NCBI GenBank assembly: GCA_027310845.1
Contig: DAIDAB010000002.1
Coordinates: forward strand, 18,951 to 26,492
DNA length: 7,542 nucleotides
Direction: 5' to 3'
Origin: a bacterium
Lineage (GTDB): Archaea > Thermoproteota > Nitrososphaeria > Nitrososphaerales > CADDZS01
Shown here: positions 1 to 6,086 of the stretch, in pieces
How positions within the stretch are numbered: position 1 is the stretch's first letter
Layout of the letters: each line of letters begins with the position of its first letter
Program-made: the position numbers and the translations under genes
Notes under the pieces: model-generated
Databases searched by the model: none
What the model was told of the DNA's origin: nothing
Seen by the model: only the letters and a program-made list of their open reading frames with translations

Positions 1-1770
1 GACTTCTCCTCCGTGTATGCCTGCTCCCGGCCCGAGATCCACGACAAAGTCTGATTCGAGTATGGTCTCCTCATCATGCTCTACGACAAGCACGGTGTTG
101 CCTAGATCCCTGAGTGCCTTCAGTGTCGCGATTAACTTTCTATTGTCTCTCTGGTGAAGCCCAATACTTGGTTCGTCAAGGATATAGAGCACCCCGACGA
201 GGCTTGAGCCAATCTGGGTCGCAAGTTGTATCCTCTGGGCCTCGCCTCCCGAGAGGCTCGCCGCGGCCCGATCAAGCGTCAGGTAGTCAAGACCGACGTT
301 CATCAAGAATTTCAGACGCGAGTTGATCTCCTTCAAGATCTGGGCAGCGATAAGGCTCTCCTTCTCGGTCAGCTCAAGTCTTGAAAAAAATTGAATCGCC
401 TGCCGGATCGAGAGATTCGAGATCTGCGAAATTGATTTTTCACCAACCGTCACAGCTAGAATTTCTGGCTTGTATCTCTCTCCATTGCACGATGGGCATC
501 TCTGGTTGGTCAGGAATTTGGAGTACCACTCTTTCATAAAGTCCGATTCGGTTTCAAAATAGCGCCTCTCAAGCTGGGGAATCATTCCCTCAAAGTCTCT
601 CTCGTAATACCACTGCCTATCTCGGCTGTTGTACATCTGCGGGGTTTGCCTTCCAGTCTTTGTTCCGTAAAGCAGGATGTTCAGGTGTTCTTTCTTGAGC
701 TTGTTTATCGGTGTGTCCAAACTGAATCCGTATCTTCTCCCAGCACGCTCAAGCTGATGCATTGACCAGGAATCACTTTCCGAGACGGTGACTATCGCCC
801 CATCTCGCACTGATTTCGTGCGGTCAGGAATGATAAGGTCAGGATCCATATTCAGGAGATAGCCAAGCCCAAGGCACTTTTTACACGCACCGAAGGGGCT
901 GTTGAAAGAAAACATCCTGGGAGAAAGTTCTTCGAGGGAAAACCCGCACGTAGGGCAGGCCATCGCCTCGCTCAGGACGAGCTCATTGTTCATGTCAGTG
1001 AGGTCTACAGCAATCGTTCCCTTTGAGAAATTCAGCGCAGTTTGAATCGAATCAGCAAGCCTCTTCTGGATGCCCTGCTTTATGATGAGCCTATCGACGA
1101 TCGCCTCTATCGTGTGCTTTTTGTTCTTGTCGAGCTTTATCTCTTCGTCCTGATCAAGCTCGTGGACACGCTTGTCGACTCTGACTCTTGAGTATCCTTC
1201 GGTCTTTAGATTCTTGATAATGTCCTTATGCTCGCCTTTTTGCGCCTTGATCACTGGCGCGAGAATTTGGATCTTTGTGCCTTCCTTGAGCTTCATTATC
1301 TGATCAACCATCTGTTCAACTGTCTGCTTCTCAATCACCCTCCTGCAATTAGGACAGTGTGGGATGCCAATCCTTGCAAACATGAGCCGAAGGTAATCGT
1401 GTATCTCTGTTACAGTCGCGACGGTGGATCTCGGATTTTTCGCTGCGCTTCGCTGTTCGATTGAAATTGCGGGAGAGAGTCCTTCGATGTAATCGACATC
1501 TGGCTTGTCCATCTGGCCAAGAAACTGCCTTGCGTAGGCTGAGAGCGACTCGATATAGCGCCTCTGCCCCTCGGCGTAGATGGTATCGAAGGCAAGAGAT
1601 GATTTTCCGGATCCAGAGATGCCTGTGAGGACAACAAACTTGTCTCTTGGTATCTCAAGGCTGATGTTTTTGAGATTGTGCTGTCTTGCTCCTTTGATGA
1701 CTATCCTATCCTTTGGTTTATTGACTGTATAGTCCAGCTCGTCAATAGGTTGTCGTCTGGGCTCTTGCAA
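1..1770 (-). CDS. uvrA: UvrA, excinuclease ABC subunit A (5' part; C-terminus beyond left edge)
   Basis: UvrA is the DNA-damage-sensing ATPase of nucleotide excision repair; it loads UvrB onto lesions. The minus-strand frame is open without interruption for 590 codons. Visible landmarks: Walker A GISGSGKSS at about residues 50-58, a zinc finger with Cys272/Cys275/Cys296/Cys299 (CX2CX20CX2C, around FSFNSPFGAC), the ABC signature LSGGEAQR at 506-513, Walker B LYILDEPSIGLHQRD from about 528, and the 'VVEHDEET' His-loop region. The window ends just after the conserved 'DLGPGAGIHGGEV' block. UvrA proteins are usually about 940-950 residues, so roughly 350, including the second ATPase half, lie outside. 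The TTG at 1768-1770 is the only standard start between the in-frame upstream stop (1876-1878) and the conserved 'IVIKGARQHNLKNI' block, and GGAG precedes it by 10 bases. In archaea uvrA is patchily distributed and generally regarded as acquired from bacteria. Identity is very secure; the exact start is less so. Confidence 0.97.
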   Translation of the reverse strand, partial: MQEPRRQPIDELDYTVNKPKDRIVIKGARQHNLKNISLEIPRDKFVVLTGISGSGKSSLAFDTIYAEGQRRYIESLSAYARQFLGQMDKPDVDYIEGLSPAISIEQRSAAKNPRSTVATVTEIHDYLRLMFARIGIPHCPNCRRVIEKQTVEQMVDQIMKLKEGTKIQILAPVIKAQKGEHKDIIKNLKTEGYSRVRVDKRVHELDQDEEIKLDKNKKHTIEAIVDRLIIKQGIQKRLADSIQTALNFSKGTIAVDLTDMNNELVLSEAMACPTCGFSLEELSPRMFSFNSPFGACKKCLGLGYLLNMDPDLIIPDRTKSVRDGAIVTVSESDSWSMHQLERAGRRYGFSLDTPINKLKKEHLNILLYGTKTGRQTPQMYNSRDRQWYYERDFEGMIPQLERRYFETESDFMKEWYSKFLTNQRCPSCNGERYKPEILAVTVGEKSISQISNLSIRQAIQFFSRLELTEKESLIAAQILKEINSRLKFLMNVGLDYLTLDRAAASLSGGEAQRIQLATQIGSSLVGVLYILDEPSIGLHQRDNRKLIATLKALRDLGNTVLVVEHDEETILESDFVVDLGPGAGIHGGEV

Positions 1771-1780
1771 AAGTCTTGGT

Positions 1781-1819
1781 CTCCATGAAGTGAAAATTCT
1801 TGTTGGCGGCGATCTATAA
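1781..1819 (-). promoter_or_regulatory. Candidate uvrA promoter and ribosome binding site
   Basis: On the minus strand, TTATAGA (1813-1819) resembles an archaeal TATA box. Transcription starting about 26 bases downstream would give a leader of roughly 20 bases containing GGAG (1781-1784), which sits 10 bases before the TTG start of uvrA. The spacing is self-consistent and supports the TTG start. No BRE element is clear and the box is not strongly T/A-rich, so this is an inference from spacing. Confidence 0.4.
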
Positions 1820-1866
1820 GACTCCGATCTAGAATGAATTAACTGTTTACCCGACAGGTTTGCATG

Positions 1867-1903
1867 GACTGATTCTCAGGTATGGGTATAGAGAGAATCA
1901 GTC
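1867..1903. repeat. Perfect 11-bp inverted repeat (15-base loop)
   Basis: GACTGATTCTC at 1867-1877 is matched exactly by its reverse complement GAGAATCAGTC at 1893-1903, separated by 15 bases; an outer G-T pair could add a wobble in RNA. It lies 68 bases downstream of the vapC stop and about 100 bases upstream of the uvrA start, both genes on the minus strand. No T-run follows on either strand, so it does not look like an intrinsic terminator. It may be an operator, an RNA hairpin after vapBC, or the remnant of a small element. Confidence 0.7.
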
Positions 1904-1971
1904 TGGTTGGCGAAGTCGCTTTATCTGAAGAGAAGGGTAGGTATGGCCGAATCGAGGAAATAAGACTGAAA

Positions 1972-2364
1972 TCAGATCATAATTGCTTCTGAAATGCCGT
2001 TGAAATGTGGATCTCCAGCCGCCACCTTTGCTGATGAAACCTTTGCCGTTGCTAAAATGATAGAATCTGCCATCTTCCAGTCTTTCTTTTTCTTCTTATT
2101 CTGATAATTGATATGACCGGGTAAGGGCGCAATTTTGCGGTCAGCATGTATTAGTGTTGTCTTTGTTGTTATGGACTTGAGGTCAAGCTCAAAGTATTCC
2201 CATTTTTCCCTGAGATATTTCTCCTGTAATTCAGCCAACGATAGGGCCGAGGTCGCGGCCGATCCTTTCTCAATAAATTCGCGCGCTCTTTCTCCTGAGG
2301 ACGTGCCTCGGAAGTATTCGATCCAGGCATAGGAATCAATTACCGATTCATAATTGGTGGACAT
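1972..2364 (-). CDS. vapC: PIN-domain toxin ribonuclease, VapC family
   Basis: VapC toxins are Mg/Mn-dependent RNases that cleave tRNA or rRNA when freed from VapB. At 130 residues the length is normal. The PIN acidic residues are in place: Asp10 in 'VIDSYAWIEYF', Glu45 in 'LSLAELQEKY', Asp100 in 'KMADSIILATA' and Asp118 in 'AAGDPHF', so the nuclease looks intact. A lysine-rich run (about residues 90-94) sits just before the third acidic motif, where basic residues are common in the family. The ATG at 2362-2364 overlaps the end of vapB by 17 bases in another frame, which suggests translational coupling and supports this start. The RNA target cannot be read from the sequence. Domain identity is secure; the toxin role follows from the motifs and the paired upstream ORF. 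Confidence 0.9.
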   Translation of the reverse strand: MSTNYESVIDSYAWIEYFRGTSSGERAREFIEKGSAATSALSLAELQEKYLREKWEYFELDLKSITTKTTLIHADRKIAPLPGHINYQNKKKKKDWKMADSIILATAKVSSAKVAAGDPHFNGISEAIMI

Positions 2365-2548
2365 GAGTCTCGTCAGATTTGGTGAATCGTTTCATTTTCG
2401 GATGATCGCCAAACATCGATTCTGGGACATTCTTTGCCTTATCAATGAGTTTCCTTATTGTCTCACCAGCACTCTTGGTTTTGTACTTTTGTTTTATTTC
2501 TTCAAGAAGTTTCGCGGTGGTTCGCTTTACTTCGAAAGTGATGGACAT
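2348..2548 (-). CDS. vapB: VapB-type antitoxin
   Basis: This 66-residue protein lies directly upstream of, and overlaps, the PIN toxin gene, the classical antitoxin position. The N-terminal half ('ITFEVKRTTAKLLEEIK', then a helix ending 'ETIRKLID') fits a strand-helix-helix ribbon-helix-helix DNA-binding fold. The C-terminal part ('VPESMFGDHPKMKRFTKSD') resembles the flexible toxin-binding tail of archaeal VapB proteins, where 'SMFG' is followed by a Phe and acidic residues. It should neutralise VapC and, as a dimer or complex, repress its own promoter; nested palindromes overlap its start codon and leader. The ATG at 2546-2548 is 20 bases downstream of a TATA-like box, consistent with a leaderless mRNA. 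Family assignment rests on context and short motifs, since antitoxins diverge quickly. Confidence 0.82.
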   Translation of the reverse strand: MSITFEVKRTTAKLLEEIKQKYKTKSAGETIRKLIDKAKNVPESMFGDHPKMKRFTKSDETHVHQL

Positions 2549-2568
2549 TATAGTCCATAGTCCTATGG
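2541..2568. promoter_or_regulatory. Putative VapBC autoregulatory operator (two nested palindromes)
   Basis: Two perfect inverted repeats share bases: ATGGAC-ATTATA-GTCCAT (2541-2558) and CCATAG-TC-CTATGG (2555-2568). AGTCC also occurs twice in tandem here (2552-2556 and 2559-2563). The block spans the vapB start codon and the space up to its TATA-like box, where a bound VapBC complex would block transcription initiation. Operators of this kind are typical of vapBC operons; binding here is inferred. Confidence 0.6.
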
Positions 2569-2576
2569 TTTAATTA
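2569..2576 (-). promoter_or_regulatory. TATA-like box of vapBC
   Basis: TAATTAAA on the minus strand is centred about 24 bases upstream of the vapB ATG, the distance expected for an archaeal TATA box driving a leaderless or near-leaderless transcript. It directly abuts the palindromic block 2541-2568. Confidence 0.5.
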
Positions 2577-2658
2577 CGGATATCGAGTGGGAGCATTAAG
2601 TACCTCCCAAATCACTTCCGACAGACTCGACAAACAATTATTGAAGAACGATTGTCGT

Positions 2659-2675
2659 AAAAAATGTGTTTCACA
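2659..2675 (-). terminator. Possible terminator of the VOC gene
   Basis: On the minus strand a short TGTG-AAA-CACA hairpin (2675 down to 2665) is followed immediately by TTTTTT (2664-2659), about 50 bases after the VOC stop codon. The stem is only 4 bp, but archaeal RNA polymerase can terminate on T-runs alone. It would separate the VOC transcript from vapBC downstream on the same strand. Confidence 0.4.
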
Positions 2676-2726
2676 AAGTAGTCGTTCATCGCCGACTCGG
2701 AAGTACTGCAAATCAATTCTTTTAGA

Positions 2727-3101
2727 TCAGAAGAACTCTATCCAGTTTCCATCTGGATCTTTCAGATAGTATATTCCTTTCACACCGTTCTTATCTTTTG
2801 GAATAAGCGCCGGAGCTGCGCCCTTTGCTACCAATCTCTTGAACGTTGAAGCTGGGTCTTGTACTTTGAAACCAATGTGATCAAGCCCCTCTCCGGCTTC
2901 ATACGGAGTCGCAAATGCAGAGTCGCTAGGGTACCAGTTCAGCTCCAATCTCTCGTGTGATCGCGGATCTTCCAATAGCATCCACCTTCCGCCGTGGTGC
3001 ATTTTTCCTTCTCTGAGTTTCTTGAGACCAAGCAACTCTGTGTAGAATCTGGCCGATCTCTCGAGTTCAGTAACTCTTATACCAAAATATCTGAGAACCA
3101 T
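2727..3101 (-). CDS. Glyoxalase/bleomycin-resistance fold (VOC) protein
   Basis: This is a single-domain protein of 124 residues, the usual length for lactoylglutathione-lyase-like VOC proteins. Two beta-alpha-beta-beta-beta halves are visible: residues 1 to about 58 ('RYFGIRVTELERSARFY...ERLELNWY') and about 70 to 124 ('LDHIGFKV...DPDGNWIEFF'). Aligned by eye to glyoxalase I, three of four metal-ligand positions are kept: the Glu in 'RLELNW', the His in 'DHIGF' and the final Glu in 'NWIEFF'. The first, usually His or Gln, is Tyr5. The substrate cannot be deduced; options include methylglyoxal-type adducts, CoA-ester chemistry or another small electrophile. The ATG start lies about 27 bases after a TATA-like box. 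It diverges from the SDR gene, so joint regulation is possible but unproven. Confidence 0.88.
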   Translation of the reverse strand: MVLRYFGIRVTELERSARFYTELLGLKKLREGKMHHGGRWMLLEDPRSHERLELNWYPSDSAFATPYEAGEGLDHIGFKVQDPASTFKRLVAKGAAPALIPKDKNGVKGIYYLKDPDGNWIEFF

Positions 3102-3124
3102 ATCATCTTCGGAATATTGCAGAA

Positions 3125-3132
3125 TTATTTAA
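3125..3132 (-). promoter_or_regulatory. TATA-like box of the VOC gene
   Basis: The minus strand reads TTAAATAA, centred about 27 bases upstream of the ATG at 3099-3101. This is the clearest archaeal-type promoter in the window and predicts a leaderless mRNA, in keeping with the lack of a Shine-Dalgarno sequence before this ATG. Confidence 0.55.
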
Positions 3133-3152
3133 GCGCAAGACCACCCTTTGAC

Positions 3153-3188
3153 GGTTCTTCAACATTGGGAGAAGGTTGGTTCTCCAAC
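3153..3188. repeat. Direct and inverted repeats in the divergent VOC/SDR promoter region
   Basis: GGTTCTTCAAC (3153-3163) recurs as GGTTCTCCAAC (3178-3188), 10 of 11 bases identical and 25 bases apart. Between and overlapping them, TTGGGAGAA (3165-3173) pairs with TTCTCCAA (3180-3187) around GGTTGG, with one bulged G. The block lies upstream of both divergent genes, where a shared regulator might bind. The regulatory role is inferred. Confidence 0.5.
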
Positions 3189-3252
3189 ACAAAGTTGATA
3201 TTGGATCTGCCGAAATGATAACTTCGCGCTGATCCTAGAAAAAGGAATCTAA

Positions 3253-4026
3253 ATGAAATCGCTGGAACTTTTCGATCTTACAGGCAAGATCGCTCTGATA
3301 ACAGGAGGTGGAAGAGGGCTTGGGAAGATAATGGCACAGGCACTCTCCGAAGCGGGTGCAAATATCGCGATTGGGTCAAGAGATGAGGGATCATGCGCTG
3401 CGACGGCGAAAGAAATCAGCGCTACGACGGGACGAACAGCCATATCTGGTAAGCTGGACGTGTCAGAGAAGAATAGTGTCGATGCGTTTGTGAGGTCGGT
3501 CGTTGATAAATTCGGATCTGTTGATGTATTGGTAAATGATAGTGGAGCCACATGGGGGGCTCCGTTTGAGGAGATGCCACTTGAAAAGTGGGACAAGGTT
3601 GTCAAAGTCAATCTCACGGGCACTTTCCTTGTGTGCCAGGCAGTCGTGCCTTTGATGAAGCGTAAGAGATGGGGCAGGATCATCAATATGTCATCGGTCG
3701 CAGGTCTGTTAGGGGTGCCAGAGTTCATGCAAGCTGTAGGATACTCGGCAACCAAGGGCGGCATAGTGGCGCTCACAAAAGAATTGGCTGTGAAGCTGGC
3801 ACGTTATGGCATAGTGGTGAATGCGATAGCTCCTGGGTTCTTCCCAACTAAGATGACAAAAGGACTTACAGATGTGTTTGGGGAGCAAATCAAAAAGTCG
3901 TTGCCGATGGGGAGGATGGGAGAGGAGAATGATCTCAAAGGAGTGACAGTGTTCCTAGCTTCCGAGGCGTCAAGATACGTCACAGGCCAGGTCATACCAG
4001 TAGATGGCGGGCACACGGCTTGGTAG
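3253..4026 (+). CDS. Short-chain dehydrogenase/reductase (FabG / gluconate 5-dehydrogenase-like)
   Basis: This is a classical SDR of 257 residues, an NAD(P)(H)-dependent oxidoreductase of hydroxy/oxo compounds. The Rossmann motif TGGGRGLG is at 17-24. The catalytic set is Asn120 ('VNLTGTF'), Ser148 ('NMSSVAG'), Tyr164 and Lys168 ('YSATKGG'), followed by 'NAIAPGFFPTKMT' and the C-terminal 'VTGQVIPVDGGHTAW'. Arg43 after the second strand hints at NADP(H). The structural NNAG motif reads NDSG (95-98), an uncommon variant. The opening 'LFDLTGKIALITGG' resembles gluconate 5-dehydrogenase-type SDRs, while the neighbouring acyl-CoA synthetase suggests a hydroxyacyl/ketoacyl substrate; sequence alone does not decide. 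The ATG at 3253 is preceded by AGGA (3243-3246) at 6-base spacing. The acyl-CoA synthetase follows on the same strand after 121 bases. Confidence 0.93.
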   Translation: MKSLELFDLTGKIALITGGGRGLGKIMAQALSEAGANIAIGSRDEGSCAATAKEISATTGRTAISGKLDVSEKNSVDAFVRSVVDKFGSVDVLVNDSGATWGAPFEEMPLEKWDKVVKVNLTGTFLVCQAVVPLMKRKRWGRIINMSSVAGLLGVPEFMQAVGYSATKGGIVALTKELAVKLARYGIVVNAIAPGFFPTKMTKGLTDVFGEQIKKSLPMGRMGEENDLKGVTVFLASEASRYVTGQVIPVDGGHTAW

Positions 4027-4046
4027 TGAGATGCTACAAAAACAAA

Positions 4047-4086
4047 CAAGACATCTTGCTTGAATGGTAGCCTTGTAAAGAGGCTA
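4047..4086. repeat. Two small inverted repeats between the SDR and acyl-CoA synthetase genes
   Basis: CAAGA-CA-TCTTG lies at 4047-4058 and TAGCCT-TGTAAAG-AGGCTA at 4068-4086; both have perfect arms of 5 and 6 bp. They are upstream of the TATA-like box for the acyl-CoA synthetase. They could be operator half-sites or short RNA hairpins after the SDR stop codon. No T-run follows. Arms this short can arise by chance. Confidence 0.4.
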
Positions 4087-4102
4087 AACGCCTTTCGTCA
4101 AG

Positions 4103-4138
4103 AATTTAAGAAACTCTGCTCTCATTTTCGGAATGGAG
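4103..4138 (+). promoter_or_regulatory. Candidate promoter and Shine-Dalgarno of the acyl-CoA synthetase gene
   Basis: AATTTAAG (4103-4110) is TATA-like. A start site about 26 bases downstream (near 4132) would give a short leader with GGAG (4135-4138), 9 bases before the TTG start. An ATG at 4133-4135 is in the same frame but meets TAG at 4139-4141, so it cannot be the start; this settles on TTG 4148. The gene may therefore have its own promoter as well as possible read-through from the SDR. Confidence 0.45.
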
Positions 4139-4147
4139 TAGGAACGA

Positions 4148-5785
4148 TTGGCGCCCGATTATCAACTGACCATAGATAAATTGCTTCTTCAAACGATTCA
4201 TCGCAAAAGCAGGTCCGAAATTGTGTACGGAAAGACCAGGTACACATGGGTCGATTTCTACTCAAGAATTCAAAGACTTGCTTCAGGACTCGAGGGCATG
4301 GGTGTCAAGAAGGGCTCCAAGGTTGCTGTCGTTGATTTCGACACAAACAGGTACCTCGAGGCCTACTACGCGATTCCAATGATGGGAGCTATGCTACACA
4401 CTGTGAACATAAGGCTCCCACCAGATCACATAGCCTACACAATGGCGCACGCAGAAGATGACTATGTCATGCTCCGCGACGACTTTGTCCCCATGGCGAC
4501 AAAGATTGCTTCAAGCGTAAAGTCGATGAAGGGAGTCGTAACAATGAGTGACACAGGCTCTGCCCCCTCTCTTCCGATGATGAATGTAAAATTTTACGAT
4601 GACTTGCTTTCACAGTCGAGCGCTCACTACGAGTTTCCAGACCTTGACGAGAACACGCCCGCAACAATCTTCTATACGTCAGGAACCACAGGGATGCCAA
4701 AGGGTGTCTGGTTCACTCACCGGCAGATCGTGCTCCACACTCTGGGCTCCCAGATTGGGTTTGCAGGTTCGGCACCAAAGAACAGGCTCGATCCAAAAGA
4801 TGTCGTCTTGCCTCTAGTTCCTTTCTTCCACGTCCACTGTTGGGGAATACCGTACGGTGTCGGGTTGAACGGCCAGAAGTTAGTCCTTGCCGGGAGGTAC
4901 GACCCAACCACTATCTTGGAACTCATCTCGCGCGAAAAGGTAACGTTCTCGGATATGGTTCCAACTGTACTCAACATGATACTTAGCCAACCGACGTTGG
5001 AGAAGTACTCGGATGCGCTCTCGAGATGGAAGATTGTGATAGGTGGAGCAGCTTTCCCGAGGGAGCTTGCAATTAGGGCGATGAAATTCGGCATAAAGGT
5101 GATGTCAGGGTACGGCCTCTCCGAGACAGCCCCAGTTCTGTCACTTGCAAATCCGACTGAAAGGCATATGCTACTGAACGACGAAGAACTTCTGGACACC
5201 GTGTTGCTAAAGACTGGCCTACCTGTTCCCCTTGTGCAGATTAGGGTCGTCGACCCTGAGATGAAGGATGTCCCTCGAGATAACAGGTCGGCTGGAGAAA
5301 TTGTCGTCCGCGGGCCGTGGTTCACGAGGGAGTACTACAAAGATGAGGAGAAAACTCGTGAACTCTGGGCTGGAGGATGGCTGCACACTGGAGACATGGC
5401 GGTATTAGACGATGAGGGATACCTAACAATAGTTGACAGAATGAAGGATGCCATCAAGACTGGTGGAGAGTGGATTCCTTCAATAATTCTCGAGGACATC
5501 TTGATGCGTCATCCAGCGGTATCAGAGGCTGCCGTAATTGGCGCCAAGGACACGAAATGGGGAGAGAGGCCCATTGCAATACTTTCCATGAGGCAGGGCC
5601 AAATGACCAATGACGAGGGTTTGAGGATCCATCTGCAGAAATTCATAGAAGATGGAAAGATTCTGAAGTTCTGGATACCCGATCGCTTTGTGATTATGAA
5701 CGAACCGCTCCCAAAGACAAGCACCGGGAAGATAGATAAGAAACCCCTCAGGGAGAAATACTCAACCATCCTAGCTCCGATATGA
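4148..5785 (+). CDS. Fatty acyl-CoA synthetase (AMP-forming, AlkK/medium-chain-like)
   Basis: The enzyme activates a carboxylic acid with ATP to an acyl-adenylate and then forms the CoA thioester. At 545 residues it matches AlkK-type synthetases (about 540-550). Adenylate-forming motifs in order: P-loop-like YTSGTTGMPKG (176-186), 'PFFHVHCWGIPYGV' (225-238), GYGLSET (321-327), TGDMA (414-418), the hinge region DRMKDAIKTGGEWI (430-443) and the catalytic lysine Lys528 in 'PKTSTGKIDK'. The 'SGGEWISS'-like segment, here TGGEWIPS, is typical of the medium/long-chain AlkK branch rather than acetyl-CoA synthetase, though chain length is not readable. No signal peptide or membrane helix is apparent, so it is probably cytoplasmic. 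It begins with TTG after a well-placed GGAG. With the upstream SDR it suggests fatty-acid or carboxylate metabolism; no dehydrogenase, hydratase or thiolase gene is in view. Confidence 0.95.
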   Translation: MAPDYQLTIDKLLLQTIHRKSRSEIVYGKTRYTWVDFYSRIQRLASGLEGMGVKKGSKVAVVDFDTNRYLEAYYAIPMMGAMLHTVNIRLPPDHIAYTMAHAEDDYVMLRDDFVPMATKIASSVKSMKGVVTMSDTGSAPSLPMMNVKFYDDLLSQSSAHYEFPDLDENTPATIFYTSGTTGMPKGVWFTHRQIVLHTLGSQIGFAGSAPKNRLDPKDVVLPLVPFFHVHCWGIPYGVGLNGQKLVLAGRYDPTTILELISREKVTFSDMVPTVLNMILSQPTLEKYSDALSRWKIVIGGAAFPRELAIRAMKFGIKVMSGYGLSETAPVLSLANPTERHMLLNDEELLDTVLLKTGLPVPLVQIRVVDPEMKDVPRDNRSAGEIVVRGPWFTREYYKDEEKTRELWAGGWLHTGDMAVLDDEGYLTIVDRMKDAIKTGGEWIPSIILEDILMRHPAVSEAAVIGAKDTKWGERPIAILSMRQGQMTNDEGLRIHLQKFIEDGKILKFWIPDRFVIMNEPLPKTSTGKIDKKPLREKYSTILAPI

Positions 5786-5950
5786 AACACCCCTTTCATC
5801 CACTTGGTTGGCAGAGTCCAGTTTGCCTTTGTGCTTGACTAGCTTCAGTAGTAAGTTTCCCAGTGGCGGGGGTTCGTTGCCACACGGTCAGACAACTAGT
5901 ATAACGGCATACGTATTAGGGCGGTCGCATTCCCCCTATTATGACAACGC

Positions 5951-6018
5951 CTGGAGCTAACGCCCTGTGAATAAGAAGGTTAGTGATCTTCAAGCAGTTT
6001 TGAAAGGCTGGAGCTAAC
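5951..6018. repeat. Direct repeat CTGGAGCTAAC, two copies
   Basis: CTGGAGCTAAC occurs exactly at 5951-5961 and again at 6008-6018, 57 bases apart, inside the non-coding convergent gap. The seven-base core GGAGCTA also appears inverted at 5772-5778, in the last codons of the acyl-CoA synthetase gene. Two copies are too few to call an array; function is unknown. Confidence 0.55.
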
Positions 6019-6079
6019 AATCGATGATCTTCCAATAAGCACTCTCGTGCTCATCTTCCAGCGAATTACAAGTTTTGCC

Positions 6080-6086
6080 TTTTTTT
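6080..6086 (+). terminator. T-run, possible plus-strand terminator
   Basis: Seven consecutive T (6080-6086), preceded by TTTT at 6073-6076, form an archaeal-type T-rich terminator candidate for plus-strand transcription. It is nearly 300 bases past the acyl-CoA synthetase stop, so it would imply a long 3' UTR or a separate plus-strand RNA in the gap. A TTGGT-CAAC-ACCAA hairpin overlaps its end (6085-6098). Confidence 0.35.

Noticed and set aside
1410..1658. 82-codon minus-strand ORF within the uvrA region
   Set aside because: It is in a different frame from the highly conserved UvrA reading and its product has no recognisable features.
1784..1786. ATG upstream of uvrA as the true start
   Set aside because: It is out of frame with UvrA and reaches a TGA after 14 codons; using it would need a frameshift, for which there is no other sign.
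1867..1903. Intrinsic terminator at the 11-bp inverted repeat
   Set aside because: No T-run follows the hairpin on either strand, so the repeat is listed but not called a terminator.
2089..2104. Lysine-codon A-rich run in vapC as a slippage or phase-variation site
   Set aside because: The codons alternate AAG and AAA, leaving no long homopolymer, and the frame is intact through all four PIN motifs.
2587..2769. 60-codon plus-strand ORF
   Set aside because: It runs antisense into the end of the VOC gene, has no ribosome binding site, and its product has a random-looking composition.
3249..3776. 175-codon ORF antisense to the SDR gene
   Set aside because: The plus strand encodes an unmistakable SDR with all catalytic residues; the antisense ORF is a by-product of its codon use.
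4717..5325. 202-codon ORF antisense to the acyl-CoA synthetase gene
   Set aside because: It overlaps conserved adenylate-forming motifs on the plus strand and has no recognisable protein features.
5855..5885. tRNA-like T-arm (GGGGGTTCG) in the convergent gap
   Set aside because: The loop lacks the conserved A after TTCG, and no acceptor or anticodon stem can be built around it.
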